From positions 1,798,001-1,862,000 of the forward strand of contig NC_014759.1 in NCBI RefSeq assembly GCF_000183425.1: a stretch of DNA of 64,000 nucleotides, written 5' to 3'. Source of the DNA: Marivirga tractuosa DSM 4126. GTDB lineage: Bacteria; Bacteroidota; Bacteroidia; Cytophagales; Cyclobacteriaceae. Positions 45,084-52,848 of this stretch are shown one piece after another (the first letter of the stretch is position 1; each line of letters opens with the position of its first letter). The notes below the pieces were generated by a model, which was not told the DNA's origin, searched no databases, and worked only from the letters and a program-made list of their open reading frames with translations. The translations under genes were made by a program, and so were the position numbers.

Positions 45084-46034
45084 ATGCAAAATTTTATAAA
45101 ATTTGAAACTCAATCCACAGCTGAAAAATTAATTCAATCAGCACTTCAATTTAAGGAAAAGCCTTTTTTGCAAAAAGAATTGGGCAAAGAACTTAGAATA
45201 GGACTAATTTTTCTAAACCCCAGTTTGAGAACCCGTGTGAGCACACAAATTGCCGCCAAAAATCTCGGGATGGAGGCAATTGTTTTCAATATCGACAAAG
45301 AAGGCTGGGCACTGGAATTTGAAGAAGGCGTCATCATGAATGAAAACAAAGCAGAGCACATCAAAGAAGCGGCATCGGTATTAGGTAGCTATTTTGATAT
45401 CTTGGCTATCCGTGCCTTCCCCACTTTAACGGATAAAAAGCAGGATATGGCTGATAAAGTTATCCATCAATTTATCAAATACAGCCAAAAACCAGTGGTC
45501 AGTTTGGAAAGCTCAAGTCGCCACCCGCTCCAATCTTTAGCTGATATGATGAGCATAAAAGAAACTTGGAAGAATGTTTCAAAACCAAAAATAGTTTTAA
45601 GCTGGGCACCGCATGTTAAAGCATTGCCGCATGCCGTCCCAAATTCCTTTGCTGAGTGGACTTTGGGTCTTGGGCACGATTTGACCATAACCCAACCCCA
45701 AGGCTATGAATTAGAGGAGCAATTCACCAAAGGAGCTGAGATTGAATACGACCAAGAAAAAGCAGTTGCTGATGCTGATTTTGTATATGTGAAAAATTGG
45801 AGCAGTTACCATGATTATGGAAAATTGCCAAAAGTGGAGGGCGATTGGTTATTAAAAGATCATCAATTAAAAAAAGGTGCTAAAATCATGCACTGCCTGC
45901 CCGTGAGAAGAAATTTGGAATTGGCAGATGAACTTTTGGATGGCAATAAAAGTCTAGTGCCTTTACAAGCTGAAAACAGAATTTACGCAGCTCAGGCTGT
46001 GCTTTTTGAAATTATTTCAAATATGGAGTCATGA
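45084..46034 (+). CDS. argF': N-acylornithine carbamoyltransferase (probably N-succinylornithine type)
   Basis: A 316 residue transcarbamylase of the Bacteroidota/Xanthomonas branch that acts on acylated ornithine. Carbamoyl phosphate motif is NPSLRTR (45-51), HPLQSLADM follows later, and HCLPVRRN is near the C-terminus. At the position that separates N-acetyl (Glu in Xanthomonas) from N-succinyl (Pro90 in B. fragilis) enzymes it carries Ala90 (NKAEH). A small non-acidic residue there favours succinylornithine. Its stop overlaps argB (ATGA). Confidence 0.9.
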   Translation: MQNFIKFETQSTAEKLIQSALQFKEKPFLQKELGKELRIGLIFLNPSLRTRVSTQIAAKNLGMEAIVFNIDKEGWALEFEEGVIMNENKAEHIKEAASVLGSYFDILAIRAFPTLTDKKQDMADKVIHQFIKYSQKPVVSLESSSRHPLQSLADMMSIKETWKNVSKPKIVLSWAPHVKALPHAVPNSFAEWTLGLGHDLTITQPQGYELEEQFTKGAEIEYDQEKAVADADFVYVKNWSSYHDYGKLPKVEGDWLLKDHQLKKGAKIMHCLPVRRNLELADELLDGNKSLVPLQAENRIYAAQAVLFEIISNMES

Positions 46035-46822
46035 AGAAAGAAGTCGTAAATATCATTAAGATTGGAGGCAAAACCATTGATAATGAAGAAGCTTTGGCTC
46101 AGTTTATCAAATCCTTTTACAGAATACCAGGCAAAAAGATATTGGTGCATGGCGGAGGCATTTTAGCTAATCAAATAGGCGAGAAAATAGGCATTAAACC
46201 AAATTTTCATGAAGGCAGAAGAATTACGGATACCGAAACACTGGATTTAATTACTATGGTTTATGGTGGATTGGTCAATAAAAAAATAGTGGCAAAATTT
46301 CAAGCACAAAATGTGAATGCAATTGGTTTAAGTGGTGCTGATGGAAATTTGATAGTAGCGAAAAAAAGAGCTGTGCAAAAAATTGATTATGGCTTTGCAG
46401 GAGATATCCAAAAGGTGAATAAGGATTTATTAATCAACCTATTATCCCAAAATTTAACGCCTGTCATTTGTCCTATAACACATGACGAAAAAGGACAATT
46501 GCTCAATACAAATGGCGATACCATAGCCAAGGAAATTGCCTGTGCATTACAAGCTTTTTATGAAGTGAATTTATGGCTTTGCTTTGATAAAAAAGGGGTT
46601 CTGTTGAATGTCAATGATGAAGAATCAATTTTACCAAAGCTAAACCCGAAAGCTTATGCTGATCTATTGCATAAATCCCTGATTCATGATGGCATGAAAC
46701 CCAAACTGGAAAATGCATTTCAGGCATTAAAATCAGGAGTTTCAATAATCAGAATTGGATCAGCTGATGATATTGATATTGCTATTAAAGAAGAAAATAC
46801 GGGGACTTTTATTTGTGCATAA
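46031..46822 (+). CDS. argB: N-acylglutamate kinase
   Basis: Phosphorylates the gamma-carboxylate of N-acetyl- or N-succinylglutamate. The 263 residue amino-acid-kinase fold has KIGGKTIDN (11-19), HGGGILANQIG (40-50), GLSGADGNLI and a late DKKGVLLN. It starts with a 4 nt overlap to the carbamoyltransferase gene and ends with a one-base overlap (TAATG) to the deacylase. Substrate acyl group is uncertain; see the carbamoyltransferase. Confidence 0.93.
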   Translation: MKKEVVNIIKIGGKTIDNEEALAQFIKSFYRIPGKKILVHGGGILANQIGEKIGIKPNFHEGRRITDTETLDLITMVYGGLVNKKIVAKFQAQNVNAIGLSGADGNLIVAKKRAVQKIDYGFAGDIQKVNKDLLINLLSQNLTPVICPITHDEKGQLLNTNGDTIAKEIACALQAFYEVNLWLCFDKKGVLLNVNDEESILPKLNPKAYADLLHKSLIHDGMKPKLENAFQALKSGVSIIRIGSADDIDIAIKEENTGTFICA

Positions 46823-47910
46823 TGGAAAATACTAATCTCAATAATGTGAAAACAAAAGCTATTGATTTATTAAAAGAATTGATAACCATTCCTTCATTTA
46901 GCAAAGAGGAGCATGAAACTGCTAATTCAATCGGTAATTTTCTGAAACATCAAGGCATAGAATTCAATAGAATGGGAAATAACATCATCGCCTATAACCT
47001 TCATTTTGATAAGCAAAAGCCTTCCATCTTGCTTAATTCTCATCATGATACTGTAAAACCAAATGCTGGCTATACTAAGAATCCTTTTGAAGCCATCGAA
47101 CAAAATGGAAAACTGTATGGATTAGGAAGCAATGATGCAGGTGGCTCACTGGTCAGTTTATTGGCAACTTTCATTCATTTCTATTCGCAAGAGATTACCG
47201 ACAATTTAATTTTTGTTGCTTCAGCAGAAGAAGAAATAAGTGGTAAAAATGGAATTAGCAGTGTACTTGAACATATTCCAAAATGTGAATTAGCCATAGT
47301 AGGTGAACCTACAGAAATGAAAATGGCTGTTGCGGAAAAAGGCTTGTTAGTGATTGATGCAGTTGCTATAGGGAAAGCAGGACATGCCGCAAGAAATGAA
47401 GGAGAAAATGCCATCTACAATGCCATGGAAGATATTTTGAAAATCAAGGATTTTAAATTCAAAAAGTGTTCCAACTATTTAGGGGAGAATAAAGTCAGTG
47501 CCACCATCATAAAAGCTGGTCAACAGCATAATGTTGTGCCTGATAGTTGTGAATTCACAATGGATGTTCGTGTTACGGATGCCTACACTTTGGAAGAAGC
47601 TTTCGAGGAAATACAAAGCCAATTAAATGCTAAGCTTATTGCCCGATCATTCCGATTGCAAAGCTCTTTTCTTCCTGAAAACCACAAAATGATGGAGGTA
47701 GCTCATGCTTTGGGATTGGAAAAATTTGGAAGCCCAACATTGTCTGATCAGGCACTTATCCCATTTGATTCGGTAAAAATTGGCCCAGGAAAATCGGAAC
47801 GCTCTCATACGGCAGATGAATTTATTGAGTTGAAAGAAATAGAAGAAGGCATTAAGATTTATATCCAATTGCTGGAAAAATATATGAACCATAAAAATAT
47901 TGCAAAATGA
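46822..47910 (+). CDS. argE: M20 family deacylase, ArgE-like
   Basis: Probably removes the acyl group from N-acylcitrulline (or acylornithine), a role inferred from its place in the cluster. The dizinc site of M20 peptidases is visible: NSHHDTV, GSNDAGG, ASAEEEISG (catalytic Glu) and GEPTEM, with the last histidine in ERSHTADEF. Start is ATG 46822, overlapping the argB stop by one base; the TTG at 46813 is less likely. It overlaps argH by 4 nt. About 362 residues, normal for the family. Confidence 0.88.
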   Translation: MENTNLNNVKTKAIDLLKELITIPSFSKEEHETANSIGNFLKHQGIEFNRMGNNIIAYNLHFDKQKPSILLNSHHDTVKPNAGYTKNPFEAIEQNGKLYGLGSNDAGGSLVSLLATFIHFYSQEITDNLIFVASAEEEISGKNGISSVLEHIPKCELAIVGEPTEMKMAVAEKGLLVIDAVAIGKAGHAARNEGENAIYNAMEDILKIKDFKFKKCSNYLGENKVSATIIKAGQQHNVVPDSCEFTMDVRVTDAYTLEEAFEEIQSQLNAKLIARSFRLQSSFLPENHKMMEVAHALGLEKFGSPTLSDQALIPFDSVKIGPGKSERSHTADEFIELKEIEEGIKIYIQLLEKYMNHKNIAK

Positions 47911-49238
47911 AAATCTGGCAAAAAAATACAGACTCCTCTAAAGAAATAGAGCAATTTACCATCGGCAAAGATACTGAGTTTGATCTTTTACTGGCTCCTT
48001 ATGATGTTATAGGGTCATTAGCTCATATCAAAATGTTGGCAAAAATCGACTTGATTTCTGATGAAGAATTGGAGGCTTTATCAAAAGAATTGAAAGCCCT
48101 TTATCAGGAAATTAAAGAGGGCAAATTCCAAATTCAAGAAGGCGTAGAAGATGTCCACAGCCAAATTGAGTTTTTGCTGATCGGAAGACTGGGAGATGTG
48201 GGCAAGAAAATCCACAGTGGACGATCCAGAAATGATCAAGTATTAGTGGATCTGAAATTATTTTATCGCGATAAAGTCAAGGAAATAGTGGAGTCCGCAA
48301 AGCAATTATTTGATTTACTCCTCCACTTAGCTGAAAAACATAAAAATGATTTGATGCCAGGCTATACACATACTCAATTGGCGATGCCTTCCTCTTTTGG
48401 TTTATGGCTGAGCAGTTTTGCCGAATCAATGGCGGAGGATATGGATATGCTTTATGCTGCATATCAAATCATCAATAAAAATCCACTAGGTTCTGCTGCG
48501 GGCTATGGCTCCTCCTTTCCTTTGGATAGAACCTACACCACGGAATTATTGGGATTTGAAGATATGCATCATAATGTGATCAATGCACAAAACAGCAGAG
48601 GCAAAACGGAAAAAACTTTGGCTTTTGCCTTAAGTGGAATAGGCAGTACATTGAATAGAATGGCATCGGATATTTGCCTTTTTATGAATCAGCATTTTGG
48701 ATTTATCAGCTTCCCTGATGATTTCACCACAGGCAGCAGTATTATGCCCCATAAGAAAAATCCTGATGTTTTTGAATTGGTAAGAGCTAAAAGTAATCAA
48801 TTGCATTCAATTCCGAATGCTATTATCTTAAATGATACCAATTTGACTACTGGCTACCACCGTGATAAGCAGCTACTGAAGGAATACATTTTCCCAGGAA
48901 TTCAAACCACCTTGGATTGCCTGAACATCACTCATTTTATGTTAAAGGAAATTAAGGTAAAGGAAAATATTTTGAATGATGAAACATACCAGCATCTTTT
49001 CAGTGTGGAAGAAGTAAACAGATTGGTAAAAAGCGGAGTTTCTTTTCGCGATGCTTACAAAAAGGTAGGATTATCCATTGAAAATGGGGATTTTAAAGCA
49101 TCAACTCATTTGGAACATACTCATGAAGGAAGCATTGGGAATTTATGTTTGAATGAGATATCAGCTAAAATGGTCCATAAAATTAAGCGATTTGATTTTA
49201 GTAAGATTGAGGGAAGTAAGGAGGGGTTATTGGGTTGA
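47907..49238 (+). CDS. argH: Argininosuccinate lyase
   Basis: Splits argininosuccinate to arginine and fumarate, the last step of the pathway. The 443 residue fumarase-superfamily protein shows EDVHSQIE, GRSRNDQV (105-112), GYTHTQLAMPSS and the signature GSSIMPHKKNPD (276-287). It starts inside the deacylase stop (ATGA). It is the last gene of the operon; a ten bp hairpin lies 34 nt after the stop. Confidence 0.96.
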   Translation: MKIWQKNTDSSKEIEQFTIGKDTEFDLLLAPYDVIGSLAHIKMLAKIDLISDEELEALSKELKALYQEIKEGKFQIQEGVEDVHSQIEFLLIGRLGDVGKKIHSGRSRNDQVLVDLKLFYRDKVKEIVESAKQLFDLLLHLAEKHKNDLMPGYTHTQLAMPSSFGLWLSSFAESMAEDMDMLYAAYQIINKNPLGSAAGYGSSFPLDRTYTTELLGFEDMHHNVINAQNSRGKTEKTLAFALSGIGSTLNRMASDICLFMNQHFGFISFPDDFTTGSSIMPHKKNPDVFELVRAKSNQLHSIPNAIILNDTNLTTGYHRDKQLLKEYIFPGIQTTLDCLNITHFMLKEIKVKENILNDETYQHLFSVEEVNRLVKSGVSFRDAYKKVGLSIENGDFKASTHLEHTHEGSIGNLCLNEISAKMVHKIKRFDFSKIEGSKEGLLG

Positions 49239-49271
49239 GAATAATCAGACTATTTTTTATGCGATTGACTG

Positions 49272-49294
49272 ATGGTCGGTGTGCCACCGACCAT
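49272..49294 (+). terminator. Hairpin after argH
   Basis: A perfect ten bp stem (ATGGTCGGTG / CACCGACCAT) with a TGC loop. There is no T-run, so it may slow transcription, stabilise the mRNA end or be a repeat element. The remainder of the gap to 49460 shows no gene. Confidence 0.5.
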
Positions 49295-49459
49295 GGGTAA
49301 GTGATTTGTAAGCCATTTAATATTTGTTGAGAATTGAAACTAAGTTTCAATTAGACTAGATTCCTGTCTTCACAGGAATAGCCTGTCCCGAATTTTAATT
49401 GGGAACGCACAGAGGAAAAAAACTGCTTAATTAACAATTTTCAACTTTTTGAAAAGCAG

Positions 49460-49500
49460 TAAAAAATAAAAAGACTGCCCTAAAAATTAAGGCAGTCTTT
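49460..49500 (-). terminator. Terminator of trxA
   Basis: The stem AAAGACTGCC / GGCAGTCTTT (49470-49479 and 49491-49500) is followed on the minus strand by a T-rich run. It lies just past the thioredoxin stop and could also act from the + side. Confidence 0.85.
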
Positions 49501-49526
49501 ATTTACAATTTTTTCAAATAAACAGA

Positions 49527-49850
49527 TTAAGCCATTTGAGCATCAATTTTATCAGCTAAAACTTGTTTTGGCACAGCGCCAATTTGTTTATCTACTACTT
49601 CTCCTCCTTTAAATACTAATAAAGTAGGGATACTTCTGATACCGAACTTAGCGGATACATTAGGATTTTCATCAACATTTACTTTACCTATAACCGCTTT
49701 TCCATCGTAATCGCCTGCTAATTCCTCTACTAATGGGCCAATCATTTTACATGGTCCACACCACTCTGCCCAGAAGTCAACCAATACTGGTTGGTCTGAT
49801 TTTAATATTTCTTCAAAATTGCTGTCAGTTATTTCTACAGTACTTGCCAT
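49527..49850 (-). CDS. trxA: Thioredoxin
   Basis: A 107 residue classical thioredoxin that reduces disulfides in the cytosol. The active site WCGPC (C31 and C34) stands in VDFWAEWCGPCKMIGP. The cis-proline in SIPTLLVFKGG and the conserved DFWAEW strand are present. The promoter may be the TATCTTTA/TACGTTTT region about 45 nt before the ATG. Monocistronic, with a strong terminator. A plausible electron donor to the peroxiredoxins in the window (inference). Confidence 0.96.
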   Translation of the reverse strand: MASTVEITDSNFEEILKSDQPVLVDFWAEWCGPCKMIGPLVEELAGDYDGKAVIGKVNVDENPNVSAKFGIRSIPTLLVFKGGEVVDKQIGAVPKQVLADKIDAQMA

Positions 49851-50204
49851 CTTATTTTCTATTTAATTAATTTCTTATTGTGTGTTTCAAAACGTAAAGA
49901 TAGAAAAAATTGTTGCTACACACATTTCTATTTCAGTAACAAATGTCACATCCGCGACTATTGCTAGGTGTATTTAAATTTTTATAAAAGGAAAACCCTT
50001 CATATTGAGCTAAAATCAATGAATAATATTGATGAAATTGATTCGCTCATCAGAAAATTCTATTTAAAAAACTGGTATCCTCTTTTCTTTTTTGGAGCAT
50101 TCACCTAAACCTCAGCGAATATTGGCTCATAGGAACTTGTAGGTGAAAACACCTACAAGAGGAAGTAGGTACCTCCATTGTGGTATTTTCACCACAGCAT
50201 CCTT
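49851..50204. other. 354 nt intergenic region with three hairpins
   Basis: No gene is seen. The left side should carry the trxA promoter. At 50136-50159 lies a perfect ten bp stem (CTTGTAGGTG) closed by AAAA, at 50169-50176 an AGGTACCT palindrome, and at 50179-50196 a TGTGGT/ACCACA hairpin. All lie just downstream of the DUF3347 gene, the last one of the copper operon. Confidence 0.6.
50136..50196 (-). terminator. Hairpin cluster at the end of the copper operon
   Basis: Three consecutive inverted repeats follow the stop of the last operon gene within 70 nt. No long T-run is present, so the terminator function is inferred from position. Confidence 0.45.
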
Positions 50205-50732
50205 TTAAAGCTCCTCTTGAACTTTACCGCACTTCAACATTTTGTCTCCGAAATAAGGATTACGGATTTCTTCTTTATCACTTAACCAAAATGCACCTTC
50301 ATTATTAAATGCCATAGGGCAATACTGCTTATAGACAGTTTGATCCTTACTTTCAGAATTCTCTTTTACTAAAACGTAAACCTGCTCACTTAAATCATCA
50401 AAATCAGAACGAATATCCTCCACATCTTCTTTATCATGCATCTGCTTTGCTAAAGATTTCATTTGTTCAAATTCTGAACCAATACTTTCCAATAACTTAG
50501 CTAAGGCAGATTTTGCCTCAGCAGCATCTGTATCTACTAATGCATCTTTTACGTTGAAGTAAGATGACAATATACTTTTCAATTGCTCTGAACTCACTTC
50601 TGAAGTAGAAGCTTGCATCACTTGTTCCTCTTTGGGCGCTTCTTGAGCAGTTTGATTTTCAGACTTCTTTTCTTGACTACAGCCGAAAGTTAAAACAGCT
50701 AATGTTACTAAACTTATGATTACTCTCTTCAT
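50205..50732 (-). CDS. DUF3347 lipoprotein, copper-operon associated
   Basis: A 175 residue lipoprotein (lipobox LTFGC, Cys18) with one DUF3347 domain. The domain's end carries the metal-suggestive YCPMAFNNEGAFWLS and NPYFGDKMLKCG. The same arrangement, HCPMADNDKGADWLS and NPYFGESMLSCG, is fused to the end of the CusB-type adaptor in this operon. C, M and H residues in these motifs could bind Cu(I) in the periplasm; this is inference. Last gene of the operon, 28 nt after the PepSY gene. Confidence 0.82.
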   Translation of the reverse strand: MKRVIISLVTLAVLTFGCSQEKKSENQTAQEAPKEEQVMQASTSEVSSEQLKSILSSYFNVKDALVDTDAAEAKSALAKLLESIGSEFEQMKSLAKQMHDKEDVEDIRSDFDDLSEQVYVLVKENSESKDQTVYKQYCPMAFNNEGAFWLSDKEEIRNPYFGDKMLKCGKVQEEL

Positions 50733-50760
50733 TTTATTATTATTTACTTTGGTTACAAAT

Positions 50761-51474
50761 TTAATTTTTCTTTTGTGATTTTTTAGACTTTTTCTTTCGC
50801 TTCCTCTTGGTGGTAACGAAAAATAATAAAAAGCCCGAGCTTACCGTCAGTAATCCAAAAACTGAAAATGCTCGGATTAAAGTATTATTGAAATCATCTC
50901 TAGTTTCATAATCCATGGTATGGGTCATCCATAAAAAATCGAACCAGCGCCAATCTCTATGCCTTACGGTTTGAAAATCACCATTTTGAGCATCAATATA
51001 AGCTTTTAGAGATTCCCCACCCTCAAATTCAATTTGCCAAACGGGCAGATCTCTTCCTCTGTACTCGTGATGAGCATCCGTTTCGGTCAATAAATTAACA
51101 TCTTGGATTTTATATTCAGGTTTAATTTTATCTCTAGCTATTGATTTAGCCTCCTCTGCTGATATCTCTGTTTTTGGATCCCCACTTGCTACATGAATTA
51201 AAATAGAGTCATTTACCCAATAATAAGCTTCTTGATTAAGAAATTTCAACTCCATTGAATGGATTTCCATTGTATCAGAAAGCAGATTTAAGTTTTGAGA
51301 ATTAACAGAGTTTTGTTCTGATGCCTCTTTTAAAAAATGATCGCCATGAATTTCGTCTAAATCTGTCCAGGTGAAATAAAGCCCGCTGATGGTCCAAAAT
51401 AAAAATTGAATACCTATCAGGACACCTAAAAATCGGTGTGCTTTTCGAATATAATATTTATTGTTTTTTCTCAT
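50761..51474 (-). CDS. PepSY-domain membrane protein
   Basis: A 237 residue protein with a helix near the N-terminus (KAHRFLGVLIGIQFLFWTIS, 12-31), a periplasmic part with a PepSY-like segment, and a C-terminal helix (about 203-224) before a lysine-rich tail. HDWRWFDFLWMTHTMDYETRD-like text near 180-200 is typical of PepSY proteins beside heavy-metal efflux systems. The role may be metal handling or iron/copper reduction; unproven. It starts ten nt after the APC permease stop. Confidence 0.8.
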   Translation of the reverse strand: MRKNNKYYIRKAHRFLGVLIGIQFLFWTISGLYFTWTDLDEIHGDHFLKEASEQNSVNSQNLNLLSDTMEIHSMELKFLNQEAYYWVNDSILIHVASGDPKTEISAEEAKSIARDKIKPEYKIQDVNLLTETDAHHEYRGRDLPVWQIEFEGGESLKAYIDAQNGDFQTVRHRDWRWFDFLWMTHTMDYETRDDFNNTLIRAFSVFGLLTVSSGFLLFFVTTKRKRKKKSKKSQKKN

Positions 51475-51484
51475 ACTAGTTTGA

Positions 51485-52783
51485 TTAATCTGCCTTTCTC
51501 AAAAACAACTTCTCTCCAACAAAAACAATTATTATTGAAGATATTGAAACAATTAGAATCAATGGGTCAGAAGTAGCTTTTATCCATAAAAAAGCTGACA
51601 AAACTACAAAATCTAAAACTAAAGCCGTTAAAACAATTACTCCATTTGCCTTCACTTCTTTTATTAAATATTTGTAAACACCCCAATGAATAATCATGTC
51701 CATAATAAGATAAAAGATTGCGCCCATAGAGGCAATTCTGGATAGATCAAAGAAAATTGTCAATACTATAGCGATAACCACTATGTAAACTAACATATGC
51801 TTTTGAACTCTTCCTGGCATTCCAAAATGGCTATGCGGAATTAGCTTCATATCTGTAAGCATAGCAGTCATTCTTGAAACCGCAAAGATACTGGCAATTA
51901 CACCTGAAATAGTAGCTATAATGGCAATTCCTACTGTGAAATAAAGTCCATAATCACCTAAAATAGGTTTAGCAGCTTCGGCAAGTGAGTAATCTTTTGC
52001 AGCAATAATTTCTGAAATTGTCAGACTAGAATTAACTGCAAATGCCACCAAAAAATATACTACTGTGCAAATCAATAAAGAAAATATAATTGACCTCCCT
52101 ACATTCTTCTTTGGTTTCTTTATTTCATCACCACTATTGGTTATTGTAGTGAATCCTTTGTAGGCTAATATTGAAAGTGCTAAAGCACCAATATAACTAG
52201 TGGCTTTATAATCCGCATTATCCAGAGGTTTTGGAATTAATCCATCCAATGAAAACTCAGCTGCCCATAATGCGCCTAAAGCAAAAATCACAATCCCTAC
52301 TATTTTGATAAAGGACATGAATTGTGATGTTTTCCCTATGATCTTATTATTCGAAATGTTGATTATAAAAGCAAAAACCAATAATGCCACACCCAAAATT
52401 GGAATCCAAAATTCTTTATTTTCAACATCGAACAGTTGAAGTGTATAGGAACCAAAAGTTCTGGCCACCAGACTTTCGTTTATGACCATTGATAAAGCCA
52501 TTAATAGCGATGCAGATGCTGCTATGGTAGATTTTCCATAGGCTTTTGTTAAAATCATAGCAATACCACCGGCCGAGGGATGAGCATTGGAAACTGTGAT
52601 ATAGGAATAGGCACTAAAGCCTGAAATGACTGCCCCCAATAAAAATATATATGGAAACCATGTTCCTGATAATTCTGCTACTTGTCCTAACAGTGTAAAA
52701 ATTCCAGCTCCGATCATCACACCGGTTCCCATAGCTATGGAACCGGTTAAACTTAGGCTTCCTTTTTTATAATTTTCTTCCAT
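51485..52783 (-). CDS. APC superfamily amino acid permease
   Basis: A 432 residue integral membrane protein with about twelve helices. The APC helix-1 motif GVMIGAGIFTLLGQVAEL (16-34) is intact, and GFSAYSYITVSNAHPSAGG follows. It probably moves amino acids or related amines in exchange for protons. Its place between the CusB-type adaptor and the PepSY gene is unusual for a copper operon; the 65 and 10 nt gaps and shared strand suggest co-transcription. The substrate is unknown. Confidence 0.88.
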   Translation of the reverse strand: MEENYKKGSLSLTGSIAMGTGVMIGAGIFTLLGQVAELSGTWFPYIFLLGAVISGFSAYSYITVSNAHPSAGGIAMILTKAYGKSTIAASASLLMALSMVINESLVARTFGSYTLQLFDVENKEFWIPILGVALLVFAFIINISNNKIIGKTSQFMSFIKIVGIVIFALGALWAAEFSLDGLIPKPLDNADYKATSYIGALALSILAYKGFTTITNSGDEIKKPKKNVGRSIIFSLLICTVVYFLVAFAVNSSLTISEIIAAKDYSLAEAAKPILGDYGLYFTVGIAIIATISGVIASIFAVSRMTAMLTDMKLIPHSHFGMPGRVQKHMLVYIVVIAIVLTIFFDLSRIASMGAIFYLIMDMIIHWGVYKYLIKEVKANGVIVLTALVLDFVVLSAFLWIKATSDPLILIVSISSIIIVFVGEKLFLRKAD

Positions 52784-52848
52784 AATTACAATTTCTTACC
52801 TTATATCAAAATCATTTTAAAGTATGGATTTCAAAGCTATCAATCCAA

